From: Actinomyces minihominis | GTDB lineage: Bacteria > Actinomycetota > Actinomycetes > Actinomycetales > Actinomycetaceae | DNA: 64,000 nt | NCBI RefSeq assembly: GCF_900187855.1 | Contig: NZ_FYEG01000002.1 | Span: forward strand, 186,001 to 250,000 | Reading direction: 5' to 3' | Shown here: piece after piece, positions 18,235 through 26,319 of the stretch | How positions within the stretch are numbered: position 1 is the stretch's first letter | Layout: each line of letters begins with the position of its first letter | The notes under the pieces: generated by a model | What the model was told of the DNA's origin: nothing | The model's input: the letters and a program-made list of their open reading frames with translations, nothing else | Database searches by the model: none | Position numbers and translations under genes: made by a program

Positions 18235-19293
18235 CTACTTCTCCCAATCAATCATGACCTTGCCGGCCCGCCCTGAACCGGCCGTTGCAAATGCCTCTTC
18301 CCACTGATCCGGAGTGAACCGGTGGGTAATCACAGACCTCAGTGCCTCACGTAGCTCCGGCGAAGTCTCGGTGAGGAATGTCGCTACATACCAGGTGTCA
18401 TACATCTCCCGGCCGTAAACTCCCTTAATAGTGAGCATGTGGGTGATGACCTTCCCCCACTCAATCGCGAAGGGTTTGGTTGGCAAGCCAAGCAGGGCGA
18501 GCATGGCCCCGTGGTTGCAGAAGTCAACCAGCATTTGCAGCGCAGAGGGCGCGCCGGAGAGTTCGAGACCGACATCAAACCCCTCACGGATCCTCAACTC
18601 GACCATTGCTTCGCGCAGTACTTCAGCGTCGGGTTGCAATGCCCTATCTGCGCCAACCTTGCGCGCCATGTCGAGGCGGTCTTCATTCAGATCGGTAATC
18701 ACCACGTGTCGAGCTCCGGCGTGTTTCGCCAGAGCCACACACATGATCCCAATCGGGCCGGCCCCGGTAATAAGGACGTCCTGTCCGGTCAGGGTGGCCT
18801 GCTGGCAGGTGTGAACAGCATTGCCCAGGGGGTCAAAAAGGGCTGCCAGCTCTGCATCAATCGTATCTGGCTGCACCCAGGCATTCTCGAAGGGGACGAC
18901 GACATAGTCGGCAAAAGCGCCGTCCCGGTTCACCCCAATTCCCTTGGATCGAACACACATGTGCCCGCGGCCAGCACGACAGTTACGGCAGCGACCGCAG
19001 ACCACATGGCCCTCAACGCTAACTCGCTGCCCCAGCCTTAAGTCCTCCGCGCCTTTTTCGTCCTCAACTCCGGGACCCAGTTCGACAATCACCCCCGAAA
19101 ACTCATGGCCCAGCGTCTGGGGCAGCGTCATCGCTCCCGGGGCTCCTCCGTCCCAGCGGTATATATGGAGGTCCGTGCCACACAGCCCCGTCCGCTCCAC
19201 ACGGATCTTGATCTCTCCCCAACCGGGAACCGGCTCTGGAATCTCCACCAGTTCCAAGCCTGGTCCCTCACTGGTTTTCCTCAGAGCACGCAC
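18235..19293 (-). CDS. tdh: L-threonine 3-dehydrogenase
   Basis: 352-residue zinc-dependent medium-chain dehydrogenase that oxidises threonine to 2-amino-3-ketobutyrate with NAD. Visible features: catalytic zinc site TGLCGTDLHIY and TLGHEFSG, structural zinc cysteines CGRCRNCRAGRGHMC, and the NAD fold GAGPIGIMC. GTG at 19293 follows GGAGGAGG by 4 nt and gives the usual family N-terminus (VRALRKTSEGPGL); an earlier in-frame start would add 14 odd residues. Upstream partner of kbl with no gap between them. Confidence 0.94.
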   Translation of the reverse strand: MRALRKTSEGPGLELVEIPEPVPGWGEIKIRVERTGLCGTDLHIYRWDGGAPGAMTLPQTLGHEFSGVIVELGPGVEDEKGAEDLRLGQRVSVEGHVVCGRCRNCRAGRGHMCVRSKGIGVNRDGAFADYVVVPFENAWVQPDTIDAELAALFDPLGNAVHTCQQATLTGQDVLITGAGPIGIMCVALAKHAGARHVVITDLNEDRLDMARKVGADRALQPDAEVLREAMVELRIREGFDVGLELSGAPSALQMLVDFCNHGAMLALLGLPTKPFAIEWGKVITHMLTIKGVYGREMYDTWYVATFLTETSPELREALRSVITHRFTPDQWEEAFATAGSGRAGKVMIDWEK

Positions 19294-19367
19294 GGATCCT
19301 CCTCCGCTAGGCCAAAACTGGCACTGGCTTGTCAAGAGCAGTTAGCTGTGGTCATCTCCCGCAATGG

Positions 19368-19386
19368 GAATGACGCACGATCATTC
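19368..19386. repeat. Inverted repeat upstream of tdh-kbl
   Basis: GAATGA-N7-TCATTC is a perfect 6-bp-arm inverted repeat about 75 bp upstream of the tdh start codon, a fair place for an operator. The regulator is unknown. Confidence 0.4.
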
Positions 19387-19458
19387 TAGGAGGCGCAGAT
19401 ATCCTCGGATGACTCCGGAGTTGCCCTAGAACACCTGAGCCAACCAAAACCGCCTACG

Positions 19459-19483
19459 CTAAGCACCCCGGGGGGGCGCTTAG
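19459..19483 (-). terminator. Hairpin terminator after the GNAT gene
   Basis: CTAAGC and GCTTAG arms, with an inner CCCC/GGGG pairing after one mismatch, directly follow the GNAT stop codon. There is no long U run on the minus strand, so termination may be weak. Confidence 0.6.
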
Positions 19484-19486
19484 CAG

Positions 19487-20143
19487 TCAGGCTTCAAGAA
19501 ACTCCCGAACATCAAGGCCGAGCCTAGCCCCAAGCAGTTCACCTTCCGGCGAGAACTCCTCCGCAAGCGGATAGAAACCAAGACGCTGGTAAAAAGCCTG
19601 GGCACCCCGGTTTTCGCCGCCAACTCCAAGTGCCAGTTTCCTGACACCTCTTGCCCATACCGCGCGCGCAAACACCCGTATGAGGGAGCGACCCAGTCCC
19701 CTTCCCTGAGCTTCAGGGAGGAGGTCAATGTGGAGCTCAGCGGGATAGTCCGCTGCAAACCTGGTCACCTGGGTCTCAGGCTGCTCACCCCTTCTACGCA
19801 TTGCTCTGTCGGCACTGGTCCAGCTGCCATCAACCGGAAGGAGATCCTCATAGAGGGGAGTCCACTCCGTTTTCCACCACCGCACAAAAGCTGTGACATC
19901 AGCGGTGCCCAGAACGTACCCGACCACCGAAGTTATGCCCTCATCTTCCATTTCCACGACCCAGGCAAGCTCGGGGTCGTGCTGAACGTAGGGGTAGGCA
20001 TAGATGGCGGGAAGCAGTTCGTCGCTGGCATACTGCCCTGTTGCATCGGAGCCGGAGGCGCCGGTGAGGACACAGACTCGACCTACGTCCGCCCAGTCGG
20101 AGGGCTCATAGGGTCGGATCGTGAATGTTGGTTCAGCTGCCAT
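19487..20143 (-). CDS. GNAT-family N-acetyltransferase
   Basis: 218-residue protein with the acetyl-CoA-binding motif A of GNAT enzymes near residue 145-160 (LLPEAQGRGLGRSLI) and the following ENRGAQAFYQRLGF block. The first half (FTIRPYEPSDWADVGRVC) is the usual substrate side. The acceptor is unknown. Length is somewhat above the usual 150-180, with an insertion around residues 80-125. ATG start lacks a good ribosome site. It lies 55 bp from the corA stop and probably stands alone. Confidence 0.88.
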   Translation of the reverse strand: MAAEPTFTIRPYEPSDWADVGRVCVLTGASGSDATGQYASDELLPAIYAYPYVQHDPELAWVVEMEDEGITSVVGYVLGTADVTAFVRWWKTEWTPLYEDLLPVDGSWTSADRAMRRRGEQPETQVTRFAADYPAELHIDLLPEAQGRGLGRSLIRVFARAVWARGVRKLALGVGGENRGAQAFYQRLGFYPLAEEFSPEGELLGARLGLDVREFLEA

Positions 20144-20198
20144 TTGCTAGTCGTCTTCAATCAGAGGGATGGGGCCCGCTAAGACTACGGCCTCTTAG

Positions 20199-21272
20199 TC
20201 AGTTAGGTGTTGACAGGTCCGCGCTGTCAACACGGCGCCTGCGAGTGAGGCCGCGCTTACGGGCACGTTCCACACCTGCTTGTTCCTCAACGCTGAGCGC
20301 GTATCCACTGCGTCGAAGCAGAATGATTGAGCCGATAATTGCCACCAGAACCAGTCCGACTCCGAAAATCATGAAGTGTGCAATCGAGTTGACTTCACCA
20401 ACCATCCAGTCGAAGTTCATTCCAAAGTAAGAGGTGATGAAAGTAATGGGAATAAACACGGCGGCCATGGCGGTTAGGACATTGACCTGGTTCCCCTGCC
20501 AGAACGTCATTTGCGACTGCAGCGCATCAGCCGTGTGGCGTAGGGAATCATCAACCGAATCGATGAGCACCTGGGTGTGATCAACAATCTTCACGTAGGA
20601 CTCAAGCAGGCCGAGGTCGTCCGCTTCTGCGCCATTCACATGAGGTGGATCGATCAATGCGGCGCGTGCATTCACCATGTAGGAGGGGAACCTCAGTGAG
20701 ATGGTATGAAAGACGGCGCGGTAGGCGGCTAGTTCAGCCCCCTGCTCCGGATTGGGCTTGACTGTCTTGACAATCTCTTCGTTGAGTTCCCCGACTCGAA
20801 CGGCGGTCTCGGTGAGCCCCCGTTGAACGGTAATCATCATCAGCCGAAGCGTGTCGGCAAGAAGGCGCACGGGAGAATCGCTGATGTTGGTGATCCGCTC
20901 CATGATTCGTTTCCTAATAAATAGCATGCCGGCGTCACCTCCTTGGCGGACCGTGAGCAACCGGTGTTCGTTCCAGTGGAAAAGAACCAGGTGAGCAGGG
21001 CTACCGTCAAGGTCATCAATCCAGGCCACCCCGTGGACATCCTTGGGCGTCAGCCGAAACGGAAGTTCCAGGCGGGAAGCAAGAATATCGAGGGCCTTCG
21101 TCGGATCAAGATCGAAGGTCTCCAGAAAATGGGGGGCCTCGGGATCATCCGGACCATCAAGCCGGGCGTCGACCCAGAGCGAGTGACCCATTTTGCAGGC
21201 ATCGGCCTTGGTTAAGGCGTGGTCAAAGGGACTCTCACTGAAAGACGCACCGTCGAAAACCGTAATCTCCAT
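20199..21272 (-). CDS. corA: CorA-type magnesium/cobalt transporter
   Basis: 357-residue CorA-family divalent cation channel. A large cytoplasmic N-terminal domain is followed by two C-terminal membrane helices; the signature GMN lies at the end of the first (ITSYFGMNFDWM). A basic tail (RKRGLTRRRRV) ends the protein. I chose the ATG at 21272: it gives a normal N-terminus (MEITVFDGASFSESP), and the 68 residues that could be added upstream look non-coding. A TANNNT box lies 7 nt before this ATG, so the message may be leaderless. Confidence 0.9.
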   Translation of the reverse strand: MEITVFDGASFSESPFDHALTKADACKMGHSLWVDARLDGPDDPEAPHFLETFDLDPTKALDILASRLELPFRLTPKDVHGVAWIDDLDGSPAHLVLFHWNEHRLLTVRQGGDAGMLFIRKRIMERITNISDSPVRLLADTLRLMMITVQRGLTETAVRVGELNEEIVKTVKPNPEQGAELAAYRAVFHTISLRFPSYMVNARAALIDPPHVNGAEADDLGLLESYVKIVDHTQVLIDSVDDSLRHTADALQSQMTFWQGNQVNVLTAMAAVFIPITFITSYFGMNFDWMVGEVNSIAHFMIFGVGLVLVAIIGSIILLRRSGYALSVEEQAGVERARKRGLTRRRRVDSADLSTPN

Positions 21273-21279
21273 GTATTCC

Positions 21280-21285
21280 AGCTTA
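21280..21285 (-). promoter_or_regulatory. -10 box for leaderless corA
   Basis: On the minus strand TAAGCT is followed by GGAATAC and then the ATG of corA, a 7-nt gap. The GGAA in the gap is too weak and close for a usual ribosome site. Confidence 0.45.
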
Positions 21286-21646
21286 GGCGGGCGCTTACAT
21301 TGCGGCAGAAGGGGGGCTCCCGGCAGACAGGACCTGCGTCCAACACTCCTGGAGAACACCAAAATAAGGCGATGGGAGTTGCTCAAACAGTTGGGTGCCG
21401 GGGGCATCATGGTGGTGCCCGTCACCTCGCGGATGCTATGGATCGGCAAGGATGTACGGGGGAACATCTCAACCACGCAACACGGGCTTTACTCTTTCGT
21501 GCCCCTGCTTCCCTAAACTCACCTGCGACCACTATCACTTGGCGTATCCTCTGGGCCCGGATAGCCTGTTAATACCCGGGCTGGTATTCAGGTATCGCGA
21601 TGATGCCCCCGCCTGGGTTCTCAGAGAAGAGAAAAAGGGGAACGTT

Positions 21647-22447
21647 ATGGCTGGACGCCTAGACGGAAAAGTAGCAATTATTACCGGTGGTGCAAGCGGT
21701 ATGGGAGCCGCGGACGCCAGACTCTTCGTTAAGGAGGGAGCTAAGGTCGTTATCACCGACCTCAACGTCGAGGGCGGTGAGGCGTTGGCAGCGGAACTTG
21801 GCGAGAACGCCATTTTCATGCAACACAACGTTGCCAGCGAAGAAGAATGGAACACTATCGTCGCAGGTACGATCGCCGCGTTCGGACGAATCGACGTCCT
21901 GGTCAACAATGCGGGCATCCTCCTCATCAAGCCGATGGAAGAGACCACCCACGCTGAGTTCACCCGACTCATGAACATCAATGTCGAGGGTGTTTTCCTT
22001 GGGATGAAGGCAGTGACACCTCACATGCGTAACCAGGGATCGGGCGTCATCATCAACATGTCTTCAGCCGCTGGCATTGTCGGGCAGGTCCAAACCGTCG
22101 CCTACTCGGCGTCGAAGTTTGCTGTACGTGGCATGACCAAGGCCGCAGCCATGGACCTCGGGCTTTCCGGAATCCGTGTGGTCTCGATCCACCCCGGTTC
22201 AATCGCAACACCTATGACCCAGGTTTCGGGAGTCAAGGTGGATCTGCCTCTTCCGCTTGCCCCCCTTAACCGAAACGGTGCCCCAGAGGAGGTCGCCAAC
22301 GTGGTGGCATTCATTGCCTCCGATGATGCCTCCTATGTCACCGGTTCAGAGATCGTTGTCGATGGGGGTCTGACGATCGGTGATACCCCGCAGGTTTACG
22401 GCATGCTTGGCAAGTTCCGTGAGCTGACAGAGCAGGGCCTCATCTAA
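21647..22447 (+). CDS. Short-chain dehydrogenase/reductase
   Basis: 266-residue classical SDR using NAD(P). Cofactor motif TGGASGMG near residue 14, NNAG near 88, catalytic Ser in INMSSAAG, and the YSASK catalytic Tyr-Lys near residue 152. The C-terminus ends in a substrate-loop tail (FRELTEQGLI). It resembles 3-alpha/20-beta-hydroxysteroid or glucose dehydrogenase-like SDRs, which does not fix the substrate. ATG at 21647 follows AAAGGGG by about 6 nt; the longer frame upstream is discarded. A hairpin terminator follows at 22467. Confidence 0.92.
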   Translation: MAGRLDGKVAIITGGASGMGAADARLFVKEGAKVVITDLNVEGGEALAAELGENAIFMQHNVASEEEWNTIVAGTIAAFGRIDVLVNNAGILLIKPMEETTHAEFTRLMNINVEGVFLGMKAVTPHMRNQGSGVIINMSSAAGIVGQVQTVAYSASKFAVRGMTKAAAMDLGLSGIRVVSIHPGSIATPMTQVSGVKVDLPLPLAPLNRNGAPEEVANVVAFIASDDASYVTGSEIVVDGGLTIGDTPQVYGMLGKFRELTEQGLI

Positions 22448-22466
22448 GAGATCCCCAGCCAGAGGT

Positions 22467-22502
22467 AGGGGTGTTTGCCGGAAGAAACCGAAAGACACCC
22501 CT
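22467..22502 (+). terminator. Hairpin terminator after the first SDR
   Basis: AGGGGTGT (22467-22474) pairs with ACACCCCT (22495-22502). It lies 20 bp after the SDR stop. The tail is CT-rich without a clean U run. Confidence 0.65.
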
Positions 22503-22518
22503 AACTCTCTCTGCGCTT

Positions 22519-23290
22519 CTAACCACCCGATCCGGTGGTGGCTGGAGCCGGTGAGACTCCGCCGGCGGGCTCTGCTCCCTGTGCGGCGACCTTTTTGCGG
22601 TCGAAGACCTGATCGCAGTCCATGCGAGCCTTAGTCAAGTCCCTGGAGTGCATCTCAGCATGCTTGCTTTCGCGCTTCGACGTATCGCTGGTGAACCTGT
22701 CGGTAATGATCTTGACGATGTTCATTATGAAGAGACACACCAGGTTGTAAAGCAGGATCATCCCCACCACCTGCCAGGAAACCCTAGGAACGAAACGCCG
22801 AAACCAACCAGGAGCACCGCAATGGTTGCCATGGTCAGAAGCGTGGTCCACAACTGCCAGGCTGGAAATGGCCTGAGGAAAAACCAGTTTCACGCCCTCG
22901 CGACGAGGACGAGTAGGTGACCTCCCGTCACCAACTGAAGGAAAACGATCGACTCGATTGCGCCGTTGTCAGTGATCCCGAACGACTCTCCCGCCTTCAT
23001 CTGCGTGGCCCAGACGAGGACGATCATCGACTGAACAACTGCGAAGAACCCGAGTGCAGATGCCGTGGCGATAATCTTTTTCATGTGCCACCTGACCGGC
23101 ACCTTGCTGACATTGGCATTGTCGTAGGCGATCGTCATGATTGGGACATCGTCTAGGAGAGAGATGACGATGATCATCAAGGCGCTCAGGGGCGCGAAGT
23201 CGAGGAAGATAGTTCCGAGAACCACCAGGAACATGATGTTGATGGTCAGTGCGATCCGATCTGCACGTTGTTCAAAACGTTGTTGTGGAG
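22519..23290 (-). pseudogene. Remnant of a proton-type (P3A) P-type ATPase, C-terminal membrane part
   Basis: The minus strand from about 23290 down reads like the last third of a plasma-membrane H+-ATPase: RIALTINIMFLVVLG, the membrane block SLLDDVPIMTIAYDNA, VSKVPVRWHMKK, then FLQLVTGGHLLVLVARA. An in-frame TGA follows. The same frame resumes (NWFFLRPFPAWQLWTT, TIAVLLVGFGVSFLG) until a frameshift near 22755, after which SWQVVGMILLYNLVCLF continues in another frame. The catalytic domains (DKTGT, ATP-binding) are missing upstream. This is a 5'-truncated, nonsense- and frameshift-bearing pseudogene. Parts of it could be read as two small membrane ORFs, but the split of one conserved domain argues for decay. 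Confidence 0.8.
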
Positions 23291-23561
23291 AAAGGTTCTC
23301 ACAATGCGGACTCGGCTATTGCCACCTAGTCTTATGGACACGTGACTCGGCCCACGTCTAGATCAGATCTTGCACAAAAAGTCAAAGCATCCAGTACGAG
23401 AACGCCCCGAATGAGAGCATCATGAGCACATCCCCATCCCCCACTTCCCCCCTTTCAACCCCCAACCATTGATACGGCTGCCATCGCGGCGGTGGGCCTT
23501 GTGGAACCCTTTTCGGTAGTTCATCTTCACCGGCAGTTCAACGCGAACCTCACGGAGAAGG

Positions 23562-24035
23562 GCTTTAACAAGGGTCCACCCTGACCTTCTCTGGCCCAAG
23601 ACGACGATGCCTGAGCCGAAGCACATCTGGAAGCAGCGCTACGAAGAGATCAACAACTGGGAGAAACGCTTCTACGACCAGGGGACGATCATCGTCAAAT
23701 TCTTCCTTCACATTTCTAAGGCTGAGCAGGGGAAGAGGTTCCTGGCACGGATTGAGGACCCTTCAAGAAACTGGAAGGTCTCCCCCACCGACATGACTGA
23801 ACGCGGCTTCTGGGACGACTACACGACGGCATTCACCGACATGCTCAACCACACTTCGACTGACTTTGCGCCGTGGCATGTCATCTCAATGAATCACAAG
23901 TGGTCCGGCCACCTCCAGGCACTCTCCATTTTGGTTGAGGCGCTAAAGGCAGCCAATCCGCAGTACCCGGTGGTCGATGACAAGATGCAGGCAACTCTCG
24001 CCCAGATGAAGAAAGAACTGTTGGAAGGCAAGTAG
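23562..24035 (+). pseudogene. 3' remnant of a PPK2-family polyphosphate kinase
   Basis: From about 23562 the plus strand matches the C-terminal half of class I polyphosphate kinase 2: RVHPDLLWPK, IWKQRYEEINNWEKRF, FFLHISKAEQGKRFLARIED, NWKVSPTDMTERGFWDDY and APWHVI followed by an HKW near the end. The N-terminal half with the Walker A motif (GRDAAGKGG type), needed for phosphotransfer, is not upstream. An ATG at 23607 without a ribosome site could begin a 142-residue product, but it would lack the active site. Most likely a truncated pseudogene. Confidence 0.82.
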
Positions 24036-24060
24036 GCACGGTACTGCAGCAGACACGGGG

Positions 24061-24098
24061 AGGGGCCCACTCGACCACGAGAGTCGAACTGGGCCTCT
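24061..24098. terminator. Bidirectional hairpin
   Basis: AGGGGCCCA and TGGGCCTCT arms with an inner CTCGAC/GTCGA(G) pairing, lying between the PPK2 remnant and the convergent SDR gene. No U run on either side. Confidence 0.5.
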
Positions 24099-24114
24099 CA
24101 AACTGCCTCGGGAG

Positions 24115-24885
24115 TTACGGCCTCATCCCCAAGCCACCCTGAATCATGATGGTGTCCCCCGTCAGGTAGCGGGCGTCGTCGCTACCGAGGAACACGCAGA
24201 CGCGACCGATGTCCTGCTGAGCATCTCCGTAGCGTCCCAGTGGAATCGACTTGATGTTCTTCTCGAACATCTCGGGGTTCTCTTCACCCCATGCCGCCAG
24301 CTTGTCGGTCATCACAAGGGGCGCAACCACATTGACGTTGATGTTGTAGACACCCCATTCGTTGGCTGCCACGCGCGACAGACCACGGATGGCCTCCTTA
24401 GCTGCCCCGTAGGAACTCTGTCCGGGGTTACCCGACAGCCCTGCTCCGGAAGCAAAGTTGATAACCGACCCCTCGGTCTCTCGAAGATAAGGGAACGCGT
24501 GCTTCATAAAGAAGAAAGTTGCGTAGAGACCCGAGTAAATCGCCTTGTCAAAATCTTCCTTTGAGTGCTGAATGAGTGTCAGACCCGATGCGGAGGTTTG
24601 CGCGCTGTTAATGAGGACGTCAATCTGTCCAAAGTGCTCAACCGTTTTCGCGAGGGCCTTCTCAACCTGCTCCTCTTCAGCACCGTCAACAATAAGTGTG
24701 AGAACTTCGGTTCCGAACTCTTCCTCTAGTTCCGCCTTGGTGACATCCATTCCGCCCTGGAAGATATCGGTGAGAACCATCTTGGCGCCCTCTGAGGCAA
24801 ATGCCCTTGCGACTCCCCTGGCGATTCCGCCACCGCCGCCGGTGAGGACGACTACCTTTCCAACCATTCGCTTACAAGATTCCAC
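24115..24885 (-). CDS. Short-chain dehydrogenase/reductase (SDR)
   Basis: 256-residue SDR. Cofactor motif LTGGGGGIARG near residue 13, catalytic Tyr/Lys in SSYGAAK, Ser in INFASGAG. The usual NNAG is NSAQ, an uncommon change in the loop that positions the cofactor. It ends TIMIQGGLGMRP. The start is uncertain: ATG at 24891 sits only 1 nt after AGGAG, while GTG at 24885 is spaced 7 nt from it and is chosen. The substrate is unknown. It lies downstream of the tRNA-Ala terminator and so must have its own promoter near 24900-24970. Confidence 0.9.
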   Translation of the reverse strand: MESCKRMVGKVVVLTGGGGGIARGVARAFASEGAKMVLTDIFQGGMDVTKAELEEEFGTEVLTLIVDGAEEEQVEKALAKTVEHFGQIDVLINSAQTSASGLTLIQHSKEDFDKAIYSGLYATFFFMKHAFPYLRETEGSVINFASGAGLSGNPGQSSYGAAKEAIRGLSRVAANEWGVYNINVNVVAPLVMTDKLAAWGEENPEMFEKNIKSIPLGRYGDAQQDIGRVCVFLGSDDARYLTGDTIMIQGGLGMRP

Positions 24886-24973
24886 TGTCATTCTCCTTTG
24901 AACGATGCGGCCCCTGTTGGCCTTCGCCTCAAGAGTAGGACGACCCGACCCCTTTCGCAGGTGAGAAAAGTGA

Positions 24974-25000
24974 AAACCCACTGACAAAGTCAGTGGGTTT
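24974..25000 (-). terminator. Rho-independent terminator of tRNA-Ala
   Basis: AAACCCACTGAC (24974-24985) and GTCAGTGGGTTT (24989-25000) form a perfect 12-bp stem with an AAA loop. On the minus strand it is followed by a T-rich stretch, and it lies 34 bp after the tRNA end. Confidence 0.85.
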
Positions 25001-25034
25001 CTCAACGAGTAAATGTCTCAACCATCTTCTCGAG

Positions 25035-25107
25035 TGGAGCTAGGGAGATTCGAACTCCCGACCTCTTCCATGCCATGGAAGCGCGCTACCAACTGCGCCA
25101 TAGCCCC
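25035..25107 (-). tRNA. tRNA-Ala (anticodon GGC)
   Basis: 73-nt cloverleaf on the minus strand. The acceptor arm GGGGCTA pairs with TAGCTCC and includes the G3-U70 wobble pair that marks alanine tRNAs. The D arm is GCGC/GCGC, the anticodon stem CTTCC/GGAAG with loop ATGGCAT gives anticodon GGC, and the T arm is GGGAG-TTCGAAT-CTCCC. Discriminator is A; the CCA end is not encoded. Confidence 0.97.
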
Positions 25108-25154
25108 GAACAAGACATAACTATACCCAGCGGTAACTCTGCCCGGCAAATCAG

Positions 25155-25203
25155 AAGGCAGTGCGCCGCACCACAGCAAAAGGGCGAAGTGCGCTGCCTT
25201 TTG
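25155..25203 (-). terminator. Probable hairpin after rsfS
   Basis: AAGGCAG and CTGCCTT arms, with partial inner GC pairing, lie just after the rsfS stop. The stem is interrupted and lacks a U run. Confidence 0.4.
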
Positions 25204-25208
25204 AGCCG

Positions 25209-25580
25209 TTAGTTGATCTTTGCAGCCAGGTTCAGAAACACGCGAGGGGAACGTCCCCACAAGCTGTCGAGGGCGTAGTAGTCACGGGCTTCGGGAAGGA
25301 AAATATGCACCACTACGTCCCCGTAATCTAGGAGAAGCCAGTCTGAGTTTTCGTCACCCTCGACGCGGGGAGAACGACCCAGCGCTGCATGAACCTCATC
25401 CTGGACGGCTGACCTGACACCCCTGAGGTGCCGGGGGTTATCAGCGGTGACAATTACGAAGGCGTCGCTGAAGGGAAGCACCCCCGTCACGTCAATCCCG
25501 ACAATGTCCTCAGCAAGTGCGTCGGATGCGGCGGCCGCGACCTCGGCAACGAGCTGCTCTGTCCCTGGTTGAAGAGTCAT
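25209..25580 (-). CDS. rsfS: Ribosomal silencing factor RsfS
   Basis: 123-residue protein of the RsfS/Iojap family. It binds ribosomal protein L14 and blocks subunit joining when nutrients are low. Motifs include EDIVGIDVTG, the family's SDAFVIVTADNPRHL and WLLLDYGDVVVHIFLPEARDYYALDSLWG. ATG at 25580 follows GGGAG by 5 nt; an in-frame TTG 3 nt earlier is disregarded. It lies downstream of nadD and obgE as in many actinobacteria, with a gap of about 120 bp that may hold its own promoter. Confidence 0.95.
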   Translation of the reverse strand: MTLQPGTEQLVAEVAAAASDALAEDIVGIDVTGVLPFSDAFVIVTADNPRHLRGVRSAVQDEVHAALGRSPRVEGDENSDWLLLDYGDVVVHIFLPEARDYYALDSLWGRSPRVFLNLAAKIN

Positions 25581-25699
25581 CAATCTCCCTGGTAGTTATA
25601 TAGGTTCTGTACTGAGTCTTGACCCAATATGGCGCCAACGCAAGACTCCTCCGGTCAAATGTGAGTTGCTACTTGGCTCTCACTTCTGTGAACTGCGGG

Positions 25700-26287
25700 C
25701 TATCTGTAAAGACCGTACTTGCTGATGTACTGCACCACTCCGTCAGGTACCAGATACCAGATTGGTTCATTGTCCCGCACGCGTCTGCGACAGTCACTAG
25801 AGGAGATAGCCATGGCAGGAACCTCAACTAAAGACACCCGATCACCGGGAAGATCCCCAATATTCAGCTCATGTCCCGGTCGGGAAACCCCGATGAAGTG
25901 CGCGGACTCGAATAGCTCATCGACATGCTTCCAGTTGAGGATGTCCTGCAGCGCGTCGGCACCCGTAATGAAGTACCACTCCACATCAGGTTCCTGAGCT
26001 CTCAAGTCTCGCAGTGTTTCATAGGTATAGGTCAGTCCCCCACGGTCGATGTCGACCCGTGACACGGTGAACCGGTTGTTCGAGGCAGTGGCAACAACGG
26101 TCATGAGGTAGCGGTGCTCGGCAGCCGCAGTCTCACGTTGCTGTTTGAATGGTTGGGTGGAAGTCGGGACGAAAACCACCTGCTCTAGGCCAAAACTATT
26201 CATCACTTCAGACGCTGCCACGAGGTGCCCGTGGTGGATCGGATCGAATGTCCCACCCATGATCCCGATGCGGCGCTTAGCCTTCAT
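25700..26287 (-). CDS. nadD: Nicotinate-nucleotide adenylyltransferase
   Basis: 195-residue nucleotidyltransferase that joins ATP and nicotinate mononucleotide in NAD synthesis. The ATP-binding [12 protein letters not shown] is near residue 10, and the second motif [22 protein letters not shown] near 155. ATG at 26287 has TTGGAG about 8 nt upstream; an in-frame GTG at 26308 would add 7 residues and has a weaker site. It follows obgE closely, probably co-transcribed with it. Confidence 0.95.
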   Translation of the reverse strand: MKAKRRIGIMGGTFDPIHHGHLVAASEVMNSFGLEQVVFVPTSTQPFKQQRETAAAEHRYLMTVVATASNNRFTVSRVDIDRGGLTYTYETLRDLRAQEPDVEWYFITGADALQDILNWKHVDELFESAHFIGVSRPGHELNIGDLPGDRVSLVEVPAMAISSSDCRRRVRDNEPIWYLVPDGVVQYISKYGLYR

Positions 26288-26319
26288 CTCACCGACTCCA
26301 ACACTCACTGCAACCGGCC

